DNA of 64,000 bases, from the NCBI GenBank assembly GCA_900766005.1, contig CAAFTU010000099.1:62001-126000 (forward strand), read 5' to 3'. The position numbers and the translations under genes are program-made. Below the pieces are notes generated by a model. It was not told the DNA's origin and did no database searches. It saw nothing but the letters and a program-made list of their open reading frames with translations. Of the stretch, positions 6,576-15,497 are shown piece by piece (position 1 is the first letter of the stretch; every line of letters begins with the position of its first letter). Source of the DNA: an uncultured Bacteroides sp. GTDB lineage: Bacteria; Bacteroidota; Bacteroidia; Bacteroidales; Bacteroidaceae.

Positions 6576-8969
6576 ATGAACTATGCAGAAATTTGCATCA
6601 TTAAGCGTGATGGTAAAAGAGAAGATTTCTCAATTAGTAAAATCAAGAATGCCATAGAAAAGGCTTTTCATGCCACAGGCATTCAAGATGAACAGCAGCT
6701 GGTGGCCGACATTACCATGAATGTCATCAGCCAGTTTACTTCTTCTACCATAACAGTGGAAGAAATACAGGACCTCGTGGAAAAGGAACTGATGAAGGTG
6801 CGTCCGGAGGTAGCCAAAAAGTATATCATCTACCGTGAATGGAGAAATACGGAGCGCGACAAGAAGACGCAGATGAAGCATATCATGGACGGCATCGTGG
6901 CCATCGACAAAAACGATGTAAATCTGAGCAATGCCAACATGAGCAGCCACACTCCCGCCGGACAGATGATGACGTTTGCATCGGAAGTGACCAAGGATTA
7001 CACCTACCGCTACCTGCTGCCGAAGCGTTTTGCTGAAGCGCATCAGCTGGGAGATATCCACATTCATGATTTGGACTACTACCCCACAAAGACTACCACT
7101 TGTATACAATATGACATGGACGACCTCTTTGAACGGGGTTTCCGCACCAAGAACGGCAGTATCCGCACACCGCAAAGCATTCAGAGCTATGCTACGCTGG
7201 CTACTATCATCTTCCAGACCAACCAGAACGAACAGCATGGAGGTCAGGCTATTCCGGCTTTCGATTTTTTCATGGCGAAAGGGGTATCCAAGTCATTCCA
7301 CAAGCATCTGGCTACCTTCATCAACTTCTATATGATGATGGAAAACGGGGTGCAGACGGAAGAAAAAACCATCCGGACGCTGATTCAGGAACATCTGTCT
7401 TCGATTCAGCCCAACGATGCCGAGCGGGACAACTTGCGTATAGCTTTAAGTGCTCTTCATATATTGATAGACAGAGAGCATCTGAACCACATTGTGGAGA
7501 AGGCTTACCAGCAAACCCGCAAAGACACGCATCAGGCTATGGAAGGCTTTATCCACAACTTGAACACCATGCATTCCCGCGGAGGAAACCAGGTGGTGTT
7601 CAGTTCCATCAACTACGGTACAGATACATCGTCGGAGGGACGTATGGTGATTGAGGAGTTGCTCAAAGCAACGACTGAAGGGTTGGGCAACCGAGGTGAA
7701 GTGCCGGTGTTCCCCATCCAGATTTTCAAGGTGAAAGACGGGGTTTCTTTCTCTGAACAAGATTTTGAAAAGGCCATGAAGGCAGAGAACATAGAAGAAG
7801 CCATGAGAGAACGGTACGAGGCACCCAACTTCGACCTGTTGCTGAAGGCTTGTCAGACCACAGCCAAGGCACTCTTCCCGAACTTCATGTTCCTGGATAC
7901 GCCATTCAACTCAAATGAGAAATGGAGAGCCGACGATCCCAAACGATATGTATATGAGCTGGCAACTATGGGATGCCGCACACGTGTCTTCGAAAATGTG
8001 GCTGGAGAAAAAACATCACTGGGCCGCGGCAACCTGTCGTTCACGACACTCAACATGCCCCGTCTGGCTATCGAAGCCCGCATCAAAGCAGAAGGGCTGG
8101 TGGAAGACGAACGGAACATCAATGCCATCGAGCAGAAAGCCAAGGAGATTTTTATCGAATCGGTGCATCAGATGGCCGTTCTCGTGGCCGACCAACTATA
8201 TGAACGCTACCAGTATCAGCGCACGGCGCTGGCTCGCCAGTTCCCATTCATGATGGGCAACGATGTATGGAAAGGAGGAGGCAAACTTCATCCCAACGAG
8301 CAAGTAGGCGATGTGTTGCGCAGCGGTACATTGGGTATCGGTTTTATCGGTGGACACAACGCGATGGTGGCGCTGTACGGAGAAGGACATGGACACAGCC
8401 AGAAAGCATGGGACACCCTGTATGAAGCTGTGTTGGAAATGAACAAGGTAGCAGATGAATATAAGGAAAAGTACGACCTCAACTATTCGGTATTGGCTAC
8501 TCCTGCCGAGGGTCTTTCCGGCCGCTTCACGAAAATGGACCGCCGCAAATACGGAAAAATTCCGGGAGTTACCGACCGTGACTATTACATCAACTCGTTC
8601 CATGTAGATGTGAAAGAGCCCATCAGCATTGTGGAAAAGATTAAGCGGGAAGCTCCCTTCCATGCCATCACCCGTGGCGGACACATCACCTACGTGGAAC
8701 TGGATGGTGAAGCACAAAAGAACATACGGGCCATTGCCAAGATTGTGAAGGTGATGCATGATGAAGGCATCGGCTATGGTTCGATCAACCACCCGGTAGA
8801 CACCTGCCACAACTGCGGATACAAGGGAGTTATATTCGATAAATGCCCGGTTTGCCAGAGTGAAAACATCTTGCGGATGCGCCGCATCACAGGATACCTG
8901 ACAGGTGACTTGAGTTCTTGGAATTCAGCCAAACGGGCCGAAGAAAAAGACCGGGTGAAACATAATTGA
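6576..8969 (+). CDS. nrdD: Anaerobic (class III) ribonucleoside-triphosphate reductase
   Basis: A 797-residue glycyl-radical enzyme that reduces ribonucleoside triphosphates to dNTPs under anoxia. The ATP-cone allosteric domain covers about residues 1-95. The catalytic barrel follows, and a zinc site (CHNCGYKGVIFDKCPVC) lies just before the radical loop RRITGYL, with the radical at Gly773. I chose ATG 6576, which has GGGAG 9-13 bp upstream. An in-frame start at 6486 lies inside the riboswitch and would add 30 atypical residues. It overlaps nrdG by one base. Control by a cobalamin riboswitch implies a B12-dependent class II reductase elsewhere in the genome. Confidence 0.96.
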   Translation: MNYAEICIIKRDGKREDFSISKIKNAIEKAFHATGIQDEQQLVADITMNVISQFTSSTITVEEIQDLVEKELMKVRPEVAKKYIIYREWRNTERDKKTQMKHIMDGIVAIDKNDVNLSNANMSSHTPAGQMMTFASEVTKDYTYRYLLPKRFAEAHQLGDIHIHDLDYYPTKTTTCIQYDMDDLFERGFRTKNGSIRTPQSIQSYATLATIIFQTNQNEQHGGQAIPAFDFFMAKGVSKSFHKHLATFINFYMMMENGVQTEEKTIRTLIQEHLSSIQPNDAERDNLRIALSALHILIDREHLNHIVEKAYQQTRKDTHQAMEGFIHNLNTMHSRGGNQVVFSSINYGTDTSSEGRMVIEELLKATTEGLGNRGEVPVFPIQIFKVKDGVSFSEQDFEKAMKAENIEEAMRERYEAPNFDLLLKACQTTAKALFPNFMFLDTPFNSNEKWRADDPKRYVYELATMGCRTRVFENVAGEKTSLGRGNLSFTTLNMPRLAIEARIKAEGLVEDERNINAIEQKAKEIFIESVHQMAVLVADQLYERYQYQRTALARQFPFMMGNDVWKGGGKLHPNEQVGDVLRSGTLGIGFIGGHNAMVALYGEGHGHSQKAWDTLYEAVLEMNKVADEYKEKYDLNYSVLATPAEGLSGRFTKMDRRKYGKIPGVTDRDYYINSFHVDVKEPISIVEKIKREAPFHAITRGGHITYVELDGEAQKNIRAIAKIVKVMHDEGIGYGSINHPVDTCHNCGYKGVIFDKCPVCQSENILRMRRITGYLTGDLSSWNSAKRAEEKDRVKHN

Positions 8970-9457
8970 TGGTCATGCTGAATCTGATAGGTACATATCC
9001 GGAAACAATTGTAGATGGGGAGGGCATCCGGTATTCCATTTATCTGGCCGGTTGCTCCCACCATTGTCCGGGTTGCCACAATCCGGAAAGCTGGAATCCG
9101 CAGCATGGCGAACCGCTGACAGAAAAGAAAATTGCTGCCATCATCAAGGAAATCAAGGCCAATCCGTTGCTCGACGGAGTGACCTTCTCCGGTGGAGACC
9201 CGTTTTTCTGCCCCGGTGAATTTCTGCCGCTTATCCGGCGGGTAAAGGAAGAAACCGGGCTAAACATCTGGTGCTACACGGGATATACTTACGAGGAAAT
9301 CATGAATCACCCCGAACTGAAAGCTATCTTACCCTATGTAGACGTATTGGTAGACGGCCGGTTTGAGCAAACGCTGTTCTCTCCGTATCTGGAGTTTAGG
9401 GGAAGCAGCAACCAGCGCATCTTGAAACTAAAAAATCCTCCTGCTACAAATCTATAG
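8969..9457 (+). CDS. nrdG: Anaerobic ribonucleotide reductase activating protein, radical SAM
   Basis: A radical-SAM activase of about 162 residues that puts the glycyl radical on NrdD. The cluster motif is C-x3-C-x2-C at Cys29, 33 and 36 (CSHHCPGC), with the glycine-rich SAM segment GVTFSGGDPFF after it. The start is uncertain by two codons. ATG 8969 overlaps the nrdD TGA stop, ATG 8975 gives MLNLIGTYPET, and TTG 8966 is less likely. The last eight codons form the left arm of the transcription terminator. Confidence 0.93.
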   Translation: MVMLNLIGTYPETIVDGEGIRYSIYLAGCSHHCPGCHNPESWNPQHGEPLTEKKIAAIIKEIKANPLLDGVTFSGGDPFFCPGEFLPLIRRVKEETGLNIWCYTGYTYEEIMNHPELKAILPYVDVLVDGRFEQTLFSPYLEFRGSSNQRILKLKNPPATNL

Positions 9458-9471
9458 CAGGAGGATTTTTT
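9432..9471. terminator. Bidirectional terminator between nrdG and rseP
   Basis: A 15-bp stem (9432-9446 with 9455-9469) with an 8-nt loop has A-runs on the left and T-runs on the right, so it can end transcripts from both sides. Its left arm lies in the coding end of nrdG. Confidence 0.85.
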
Positions 9472-9496
9472 ATTGAATTATCGACCAAGTGATTAC

Positions 9497-10852
9497 TTAG
9501 AACAAAAACCTCAAGACATCATTGAAGTTGGCCCAAATCAACAGTCCGAACAGCAAAGCCATCCCTGTCATCTGCGCATATTCCATAAACTTATCACTGG
9601 GCTTGCGACGCGTAATTATTTCATAAAGCAGGAAGAGCACGTGTCCGCCATCCAATGCCGGAATAGGCAAGATATTCATGAAAGCCAGAATAATGGAAAG
9701 GAAAGCCGTCATGTACCAGAACTGATGCCAGTCCCACGTAGCCGGGAAAATACTTCCAATTGTACCGAAACCACCCAACTGCTTTGCACCTTCTTTCGAG
9801 AAAAGATATTTCATGTTGCCCACATAACCTTCGAGCGTTTTTACTCCCAAGGCAGCTCCGGCCGGGAAAGATTCCAAGAACGTATATTCCTTCTCTACCA
9901 TCGGCATCAGGCGATCGGTCATCACACAAGCCGTTACTCCCATCATATAGGTAGAATCCACACGCACATTCAAGGTATCTGTCACTCCGCCGCGCACATA
10001 AGTCAGCGTAAACTGGCGAGGATCGTTTCCTTCTTTTATCAGTTTAGCTTCGTTTTGTTTACGCTCCATCATCGCCATACGGAAATCTGAAAAAGAAATA
10101 GATTTTCCATCCAACGCGATAATGCTGTCACCCGGCAAAACACCAGCCTGTGCAGCTGGAGAATTCACCAGTACGCTATCAATCACATAAGGGAAACGGA
10201 AAGAAGCAAAACGGGCACTGTCGGCCAGCAAACGCTGCATCATATCTTCCGGAATATAAACCGAAGCCTTCTCACCATTACGAAGTACACTTACCTCGTG
10301 CGCATCTGCAATCTGGCTCAGCATGTCACCGTCATACCGTTCGAAAGGCACTCCATCGGCAGACAGCAAAACATCACCATCCTGAAAGCCCACAGCTTTG
10401 GCTGTTTCATTGAACTCCATACCCAAAGGAGCTTCCTGCACCTTGATGTACTGATCGCCCCAGGCAAACAGAATCATCGAGTAGATAAACAAGGCCAAAA
10501 GGAAGTTGAACAACACACCGCCCACCATAATCAGCAGCCGCTGCCAAGCCGGTTTGGAACGGAATTCCCACGGTTGCTCGGGCTGACTCATCTGCTCGGT
10601 GTCCATAGATTCATCAATCATACCGGAGATTTTCACATATCCTCCCAATGGCAACCAACCTACACCATATTCTGTTTCGCTATTCTTTGGTTTAAACTTA
10701 AACAAAGTAAACCAAGGATCGAAGAATATACAGAATTTTTCTACACGCACCTTAAACAAACGGGCAAAGAGAAAATGCCCGCCTTCGTGAATGATTACAA
10801 GCAACGAAAGACTCATAATCAATTGCAGGGCACGAATCAAAAATGTTTCCAT
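9497..10852 (-). CDS. rseP: Site-2-type zinc metalloprotease RseP
   Basis: A 451-residue intramembrane protease of the RseP/S2P family, which cleaves transmembrane anti-sigma factors or leftover signal peptides within the inner membrane. The zinc motif is HEGGH (His22, Glu23, His26) in the first membrane helix. A second metal ligand lies in ALDGGHVLF near residue 400. The middle carries PDZ domains (GVLPGDSIIALDGKSI). The C-terminal helices are hydrophobic. It is the last gene of the tsaB-to-rseP operon, 44 bp after dxr. The dxr-rseP pairing is common in bacteria. Confidence 0.95.
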   Translation of the reverse strand: METFLIRALQLIMSLSLLVIIHEGGHFLFARLFKVRVEKFCIFFDPWFTLFKFKPKNSETEYGVGWLPLGGYVKISGMIDESMDTEQMSQPEQPWEFRSKPAWQRLLIMVGGVLFNFLLALFIYSMILFAWGDQYIKVQEAPLGMEFNETAKAVGFQDGDVLLSADGVPFERYDGDMLSQIADAHEVSVLRNGEKASVYIPEDMMQRLLADSARFASFRFPYVIDSVLVNSPAAQAGVLPGDSIIALDGKSISFSDFRMAMMERKQNEAKLIKEGNDPRQFTLTYVRGGVTDTLNVRVDSTYMMGVTACVMTDRLMPMVEKEYTFLESFPAGAALGVKTLEGYVGNMKYLFSKEGAKQLGGFGTIGSIFPATWDWHQFWYMTAFLSIILAFMNILPIPALDGGHVLFLLYEIITRRKPSDKFMEYAQMTGMALLFGLLIWANFNDVLRFLF

Positions 10853-10896
10853 GTCTATTTTTTACTAGATTACTATTAAATTATTATCGGATTTAT

Positions 10897-12075
10897 TTAG
10901 TTGTATTGTCGCACCAGTTCCGCAGCAATCCGGCGAGCTTCCGCATCGGTTGCCACATAGTCATCATAGGACGGTTCGGCCACAAATGCAGCCAGCTGCA
11001 TTGTGCGTTCAATGACATCACTCATGCCAAGGAAGCTGATACCATCCTTCAGGAAAGAAGCCACCACTACCTCATTGGCTGCATTCACGATACAAGGCAT
11101 ATTGCCTCCCCTATACATCGCTTCATACGCCAAAGCTAAGTTACGGAAACGCTTCGTATCCGGCTGTTCAAACGTCAGATTCGTGCATTGCGTGAAATCC
11201 AACCGGTCGAAAGAAGAACAGACACGATCGGGGTAAGAAAAAGCATACTGAATGGGCAGACGCATATCCGGCATACCCAACTGAGCTTTGACCGCACCGT
11301 CTTCAAACTGCACCATGGAATGGATAACCGACTGCGGGTGCACCACGACCTCTATCTGGCTGGGCTGAACCCCGAACAGCCATTTCGCTTCAATGACCTC
11401 AAACCCCTTGTTCATCATAGAGGCCGAGTCAATGGTAATCTTCGCCCCCATGTCCCAATTGGGATGCTTCAAAGCCTGTACCTTCGTCACCGTCTGCAGC
11501 TGCTCCAAGGAATAGGTTCGGAAAGGACCTCCGGAGGCTGTCAGAATAACTTTTTCAATCGGATTGCCCACTTCACCTGCCAGACACTGGAAAACAGCCG
11601 AATGTTCGGAGTCGACAGGGAGAATCGGTGTATGGTATTGCTGAGCCAGCTGATTGATCAGTTCCCCGGCCACCACTAACGTCTCCTTATTAGCCAAGGC
11701 GATGGCTTTCCTTGCACGGATCGCATTGATGGTCGGTTTCAACCCGGCATAGCCCACCATAGCCGTAAGCACCATATCGATGGGAGCCTCCTGCACTACC
11801 TGACAAATGGCATCAATGCCGGCATACACCTTAATCGGCAAATCTTTCAATGCCTCTTTCAACGGAGCATACTTTTCTTCATTGGCTATCACCACCACCT
11901 CCGGCATAAACTTTCTGGCTTGAGCAATAAGCAGTTCCACCCGATTGTTGGCCGTCAAGGCATACGCTTCATACAAGTCGGGATGTTCCTCAACGACCTG
12001 TAAAGCTTGCGTACCGATAGAGCCGGTAGACCCTAAAATAGCTATCTGTTTTTTCTTTTTAGTTTCTATATTCAT
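10897..12075 (-). CDS. dxr: 1-Deoxy-D-xylulose 5-phosphate reductoisomerase
   Basis: A 392-residue enzyme of the MEP isoprenoid pathway that converts DXP to 2-C-methyl-D-erythritol 4-phosphate with NADPH. The nucleotide loop LGSTGSIGTQAL is at residues 14-25. The metal and substrate region has PVDSEHSAVFQCL, with the acidic ligands in VDSEH, and the loop HPNWDMGAKITIDSASMMNKG is diagnostic. It starts 3 bp after the stop of the M23 gene, so translation is coupled. ispH of the same pathway is at 47.3 kb. Confidence 0.97.
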   Translation of the reverse strand: MNIETKKKKQIAILGSTGSIGTQALQVVEEHPDLYEAYALTANNRVELLIAQARKFMPEVVVIANEEKYAPLKEALKDLPIKVYAGIDAICQVVQEAPIDMVLTAMVGYAGLKPTINAIRARKAIALANKETLVVAGELINQLAQQYHTPILPVDSEHSAVFQCLAGEVGNPIEKVILTASGGPFRTYSLEQLQTVTKVQALKHPNWDMGAKITIDSASMMNKGFEVIEAKWLFGVQPSQIEVVVHPQSVIHSMVQFEDGAVKAQLGMPDMRLPIQYAFSYPDRVCSSFDRLDFTQCTNLTFEQPDTKRFRNLALAYEAMYRGGNMPCIVNAANEVVVASFLKDGISFLGMSDVIERTMQLAAFVAEPSYDDYVATDAEARRIAAELVRQYN

Positions 12076-12078
12076 GAC

Positions 12079-12939
12079 CTAAAATACAATATATTTTTCC
12101 GGATTCACCGGATGACCTTTGTACCACAGTTCAAAATGCAGATGCGGTCCGGTACTCAGCGTGCCACTGTTGCCCACCAAAGCAATAGCCTCTCCACCTT
12201 TCACCACATCTCCTTCCTTCTTCAGTAGCGAACCGCAATGCTTGTACACAGATACGAAGTCCTGATTGTGCTGCACCCCTATCAAATAACCGGTTTCGGC
12301 TGTATAAGTGCTCAGAATCACCGTACCGTCCATCGTGGCCAGCACACTTTCATTGGGATTAGCTGCAATATCCGTGCCGAAATGCTTCCTATCCATATCA
12401 AAATGACTGGAAATCATACCGCGGGTAGGCCGAAACATCACCAGCCCCGTCACGTCCGGCCGGGAAGCAATCGTTGTCAGATTATATTTCTCATTCTCTT
12501 CATACTGCCGCCGAAATTCCTCCTCCCGCTTGGTGCGTTCCATCAAGGTATCTTTGCGTGCAGCCGTCAGCGAATCCAGCGTCTGCACACTGTCGATAGG
12601 CACTTGTCCGCTAAAAATATCCTGAATATTCATGATGTAAAGGTTCTGCTGATGAAGCATCGTCTGCAGAGAGTCTACCCGCAACGCATTCGCCACAATC
12701 TGCGAACGCACCTCACTGTTCATATAGCCCGGCAGATAATTGCGCAGAGGAGTAAACGCAATGATGCAAGCTGCGATGAGAAAAAGAACCGTCAGCACAC
12801 TCAACAGCACCGAAAGGCCATTCAGTTTCGACACACGAAGTCCCACAACCTCCTCAAGTGTATTCTCATTGACAATCGTCAACTTATACTTGAACTTAAT
12901 ATTTTTCCAGAAAGCCTTGCTTCGCTTTTTCCTTACCAT
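12079..12939 (-). CDS. M23-family peptidase, membrane-anchored
   Basis: A protein of about 286 residues. A cytoplasmic basic N terminus leads to one membrane helix (about 43-62), a periplasmic coiled-coil stretch rich in Glu/Arg (about 115-150), and then a LytM/M23 domain. Zinc-site motifs are complete: HFGTD and GPHLHFELW, with the NPEKYI ending common in the family. It probably trims peptidoglycan cross-links or activates amidases. I start at ATG 12939; a GTG one codon earlier is also in frame. It lies between rimM and dxr in a leftward operon. Confidence 0.9.
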   Translation of the reverse strand: MVRKKRSKAFWKNIKFKYKLTIVNENTLEEVVGLRVSKLNGLSVLLSVLTVLFLIAACIIAFTPLRNYLPGYMNSEVRSQIVANALRVDSLQTMLHQQNLYIMNIQDIFSGQVPIDSVQTLDSLTAARKDTLMERTKREEEFRRQYEENEKYNLTTIASRPDVTGLVMFRPTRGMISSHFDMDRKHFGTDIAANPNESVLATMDGTVILSTYTAETGYLIGVQHNQDFVSVYKHCGSLLKKEGDVVKGGEAIALVGNSGTLSTGPHLHFELWYKGHPVNPEKYIVF

Positions 12940-12991
12940 CACCGATTTCCTCTTTTACTGATTAGTATTCAAAGACGCATCCAGACAAACT

Positions 12992-13540
12992 TTACTCATC
13001 GCCGTCATCAGCGTCCAGTTCATCCATATTCAACAGTCCTTCAGGGAGTTCTACCGTAATCAGTTTCTGTTCCCGGCTGATGCCTAAGATAAACTCTTCC
13101 TGAGCAGGAACCAGCAGTTCACCGTCTTTCGTATCCACTACAAAAAGCGTATTGACCGTCGTAGTATCCACATCCACCACTTCACCCAACACACCATAAC
13201 GAGTGTCTTCCATGAGGAATCCCACAAAGAAACTCCACGACAGACTACCATCTTCGGCCTCTTCGGCATGCTTCACAGGGAAATACACTTCCACATTGGT
13301 AAACATCCGTGCCCGTTCGGCCGTGTCAATACCTTCCAGCTTCACCAAAGCAGAAGAATCGGAACGGAAACGATATTCTTCAATGAAGAAAGGCACAAAA
13401 ATACCATCCAACAAACAAACCAAATAATCGGCATCTACCCGGTCGAACACATCGTCGGTAAACGTAAACTGCAATTCCCCATGGATGCCATGCGGCTTGT
13501 TGAACAAGCCTATTTTATATACTTCTTCTCTTCTTATCAT
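12992..13540 (-). CDS. rimM: Ribosome maturation factor RimM
   Basis: A 182-residue factor for late 30S assembly around the 16S rRNA head. The N-terminal barrel starts with VYKIGLFNKPHGIHGELQF, the family signature. The C-terminal PRC-barrel has LGEVVDVDTTTVNTLFVV and the LLVPAQEEFI segment (usually LIPAV/AEFV). Its ATG overlaps the murA stop by 4 bases (ATGA), showing coupled translation. The usual partner trmD is not adjacent here. Confidence 0.93.
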   Translation of the reverse strand: MIRREEVYKIGLFNKPHGIHGELQFTFTDDVFDRVDADYLVCLLDGIFVPFFIEEYRFRSDSSALVKLEGIDTAERARMFTNVEVYFPVKHAEEAEDGSLSWSFFVGFLMEDTRYGVLGEVVDVDTTTVNTLFVVDTKDGELLVPAQEEFILGISREQKLITVELPEGLLNMDELDADDGDE

Positions 13541-14841
13541 ATACGCGTAATTCGTGCACCGATGGCATTCAGTCGTCCTTCAATATTCTGATAACCACGG
13601 TCAATCTGTTCTATATTACTAATCGTACTGGTACCTTCGGCACTCATGGCAGCAATCAGCAAGGCAATACCTGCCCGGATATCCGGTGAAGTCAGTCGGG
13701 CTCCACGCAACTTAAAGCCATGATTGTGACCGATAACTACCGCTCTATGAGGGTCACACAGAATAATCTGAGCCCCCATATCAATCAACTTATCCACAAA
13801 GAAAAGACGGCTTTCAAACATCTTTTGATGGATAAGCACACTTCCCTTGGCCTGTGTAGCCACCACCAGCATCACACTCAGCAGGTCGGGAGTCAGCCCG
13901 GGCCATGGAGCATCTGCAATGGTCATAATCGAACCGTCGATAAAAGATTCGATTTCGTAGGTTTCCTGAGCTGGAACAAAGATATCATCTCCCCGCTGCT
14001 CCAGCCTCACACCCAAGCGGCGGAAGCTATCTGGGATGATGCCCAGATTTTCATAAGACACATTTTTAATTGTAATCTCACTCTGCGTCATAGCTGCCAT
14101 ACCGATGAAACTGCCGACTTCAATCATATCGGGCAATACGGTATGCCGGGTGCCATGCAAAGATTCCACCCCTTCAATGGTAAGCAGGTTCGATGCAATG
14201 CCGCTGATTTTAGCCCCCATCCGATTGAGCATGCGGCAAAGTTGCTGCACATACGGCTCACATGCCGCATTGTAAATCGTCGTAGTTCCTTTTGCCAACG
14301 CTGCTGCCATCACGATGTTGGCCGTACCCGTTACCGATGCCTCATCCAAAAGTATATAATTGCCATGAAGCTGGTCGGCCGTAATTTCATATACACCCCG
14401 CACATCATCATAGCAAAACTCAGCACCCAAAGCATGAATACCCACAAAATGAGTATCCAGCCGGCGACGTCCTATCTTGTCTCCACCCGGTCTGGAAATC
14501 AGCGCCTTTCCAAAACGGGCTACCATCGGTCCAATCAACATGACAGACCCTCTCAAAGAGGCACACTTCTTCAGAAACTCATCACTCTGAAGATATTCCC
14601 AATCCACATTCTCGGCTTTAAAACTATACGAATCAACACCCTCTTTGGCCACTTTCACCCCCATCTCCCTCAGAAGCTGGATGAGGTTGTTAACATCCAG
14701 AATATCTGGAATATTATTCACCGTCACTACCTCATCAGTAAGCAACGTAGCACAAATAATCTGCAAGACCTCGTTTTTGGCTCCCTGCGGATAAATGTCA
14801 CCGCAAAGACGATGTCCCCCTTCAATTACAAATGAAGCCAT
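13537..14841 (-). CDS. murA: UDP-GlcNAc 1-carboxyvinyltransferase MurA, Asp-type active site
   Basis: A 434-residue enzyme for the first committed step of peptidoglycan synthesis, transfer of enolpyruvate from PEP to UDP-GlcNAc. The inside-out alpha/beta barrel repeats and the opening GGHRLCGDIYPQGAKNEVLQII are typical. The active-site loop reads RPGGDKIGRRRLDTH. The residue at the position of E. coli Cys115 is Asp121 (codon 14479-14481, GTC on the plus strand). Cys-to-Asp MurA enzymes in other bacteria are active but not alkylated by fosfomycin. It sits between DUF4290 and rimM. Confidence 0.96.
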   Translation of the reverse strand: MASFVIEGGHRLCGDIYPQGAKNEVLQIICATLLTDEVVTVNNIPDILDVNNLIQLLREMGVKVAKEGVDSYSFKAENVDWEYLQSDEFLKKCASLRGSVMLIGPMVARFGKALISRPGGDKIGRRRLDTHFVGIHALGAEFCYDDVRGVYEITADQLHGNYILLDEASVTGTANIVMAAALAKGTTTIYNAACEPYVQQLCRMLNRMGAKISGIASNLLTIEGVESLHGTRHTVLPDMIEVGSFIGMAAMTQSEITIKNVSYENLGIIPDSFRRLGVRLEQRGDDIFVPAQETYEIESFIDGSIMTIADAPWPGLTPDLLSVMLVVATQAKGSVLIHQKMFESRLFFVDKLIDMGAQIILCDPHRAVVIGHNHGFKLRGARLTSPDIRAGIALLIAAMSAEGTSTISNIEQIDRGYQNIEGRLNAIGARITRI

Positions 14842-14873
14842 TGTTCAAATATATTAAAAAGTCAAACCGGATG

Positions 14874-15488
14874 TTAGTATCTTCTCTTGTTGTTTTGGCG
14901 ATTGTTGTTGAAGTTGTTTTTCTGACGACCCGTGTTCTGATTGAGACGTTCGGCCATGAGCCTCACAATTTCATCCGTCACTTGGAGTTTACCATCAGAA
15001 AGTTCATACAGATCTTCTGCAATCTTCTTATCATCTACCGTGTCCTTATTCCAGGCCATGTAATCCTTTTTCATATGATTGCAAATCAGAGCAATCAAAT
15101 TGTTTTTTTCATTGCCCTCAGAAAATTCCACCGCCTTCTTAATCAGCACTTCGAGCGTATATCCGTAGTGACGGTAACGCATACGGGATGCACTGTAAGG
15201 AATATATTCGGGACGAGTCACCAGATTGTCTTTCCGGATAATTTCATACGGATAATCAATATCCAGCTGAAAGCCGGACATGATAGCCAAATGATCCCAA
15301 AGTTTGTGCTTGAAATCGGGAACATCACGCAAATGGGGAAACATATTTCCCATAATGTTGATGATTGTATTGGCACAGCGCTGACGTTCGGCACGATCCT
15401 CAATGGTCAGTGCATAATCAACCATATTCTGAATACTCCGTCCATATTCTGGAAGCGGCATTTTTTTCTGTTGAGTATTATATTGCAT
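14874..15488 (-). CDS. DUF4290 domain protein
   Basis: A 204-residue soluble protein with the N-terminal pattern of DUF4290 (NTQQKKMPLPEYGRSIQNMV), a family of unknown function confined largely to Bacteroidetes and typically next to murA, as here. The body is helical. The C-terminal tail (last 20 or so residues) is rich in Asn, Gln, Arg and Lys and looks disordered, which might bind nucleic acid. It starts 9 bp after tsaB stops. Function unknown. Confidence 0.85.
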   Translation of the reverse strand: MQYNTQQKKMPLPEYGRSIQNMVDYALTIEDRAERQRCANTIINIMGNMFPHLRDVPDFKHKLWDHLAIMSGFQLDIDYPYEIIRKDNLVTRPEYIPYSASRMRYRHYGYTLEVLIKKAVEFSEGNEKNNLIALICNHMKKDYMAWNKDTVDDKKIAEDLYELSDGKLQVTDEIVRLMAERLNQNTGRQKNNFNNNRQNNKRRY

Positions 15489-15497
15489 ATTTATTCT

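Noticed and set aside
13720..14835. Long antisense ORF (371 codons) opposite murA, and similar ones opposite ilvD and the hexosaminidase
   Set aside because: They mirror conserved genes on the other strand and have no signal, motif or ribosome site of their own; such shadows are frequent at this codon usage.
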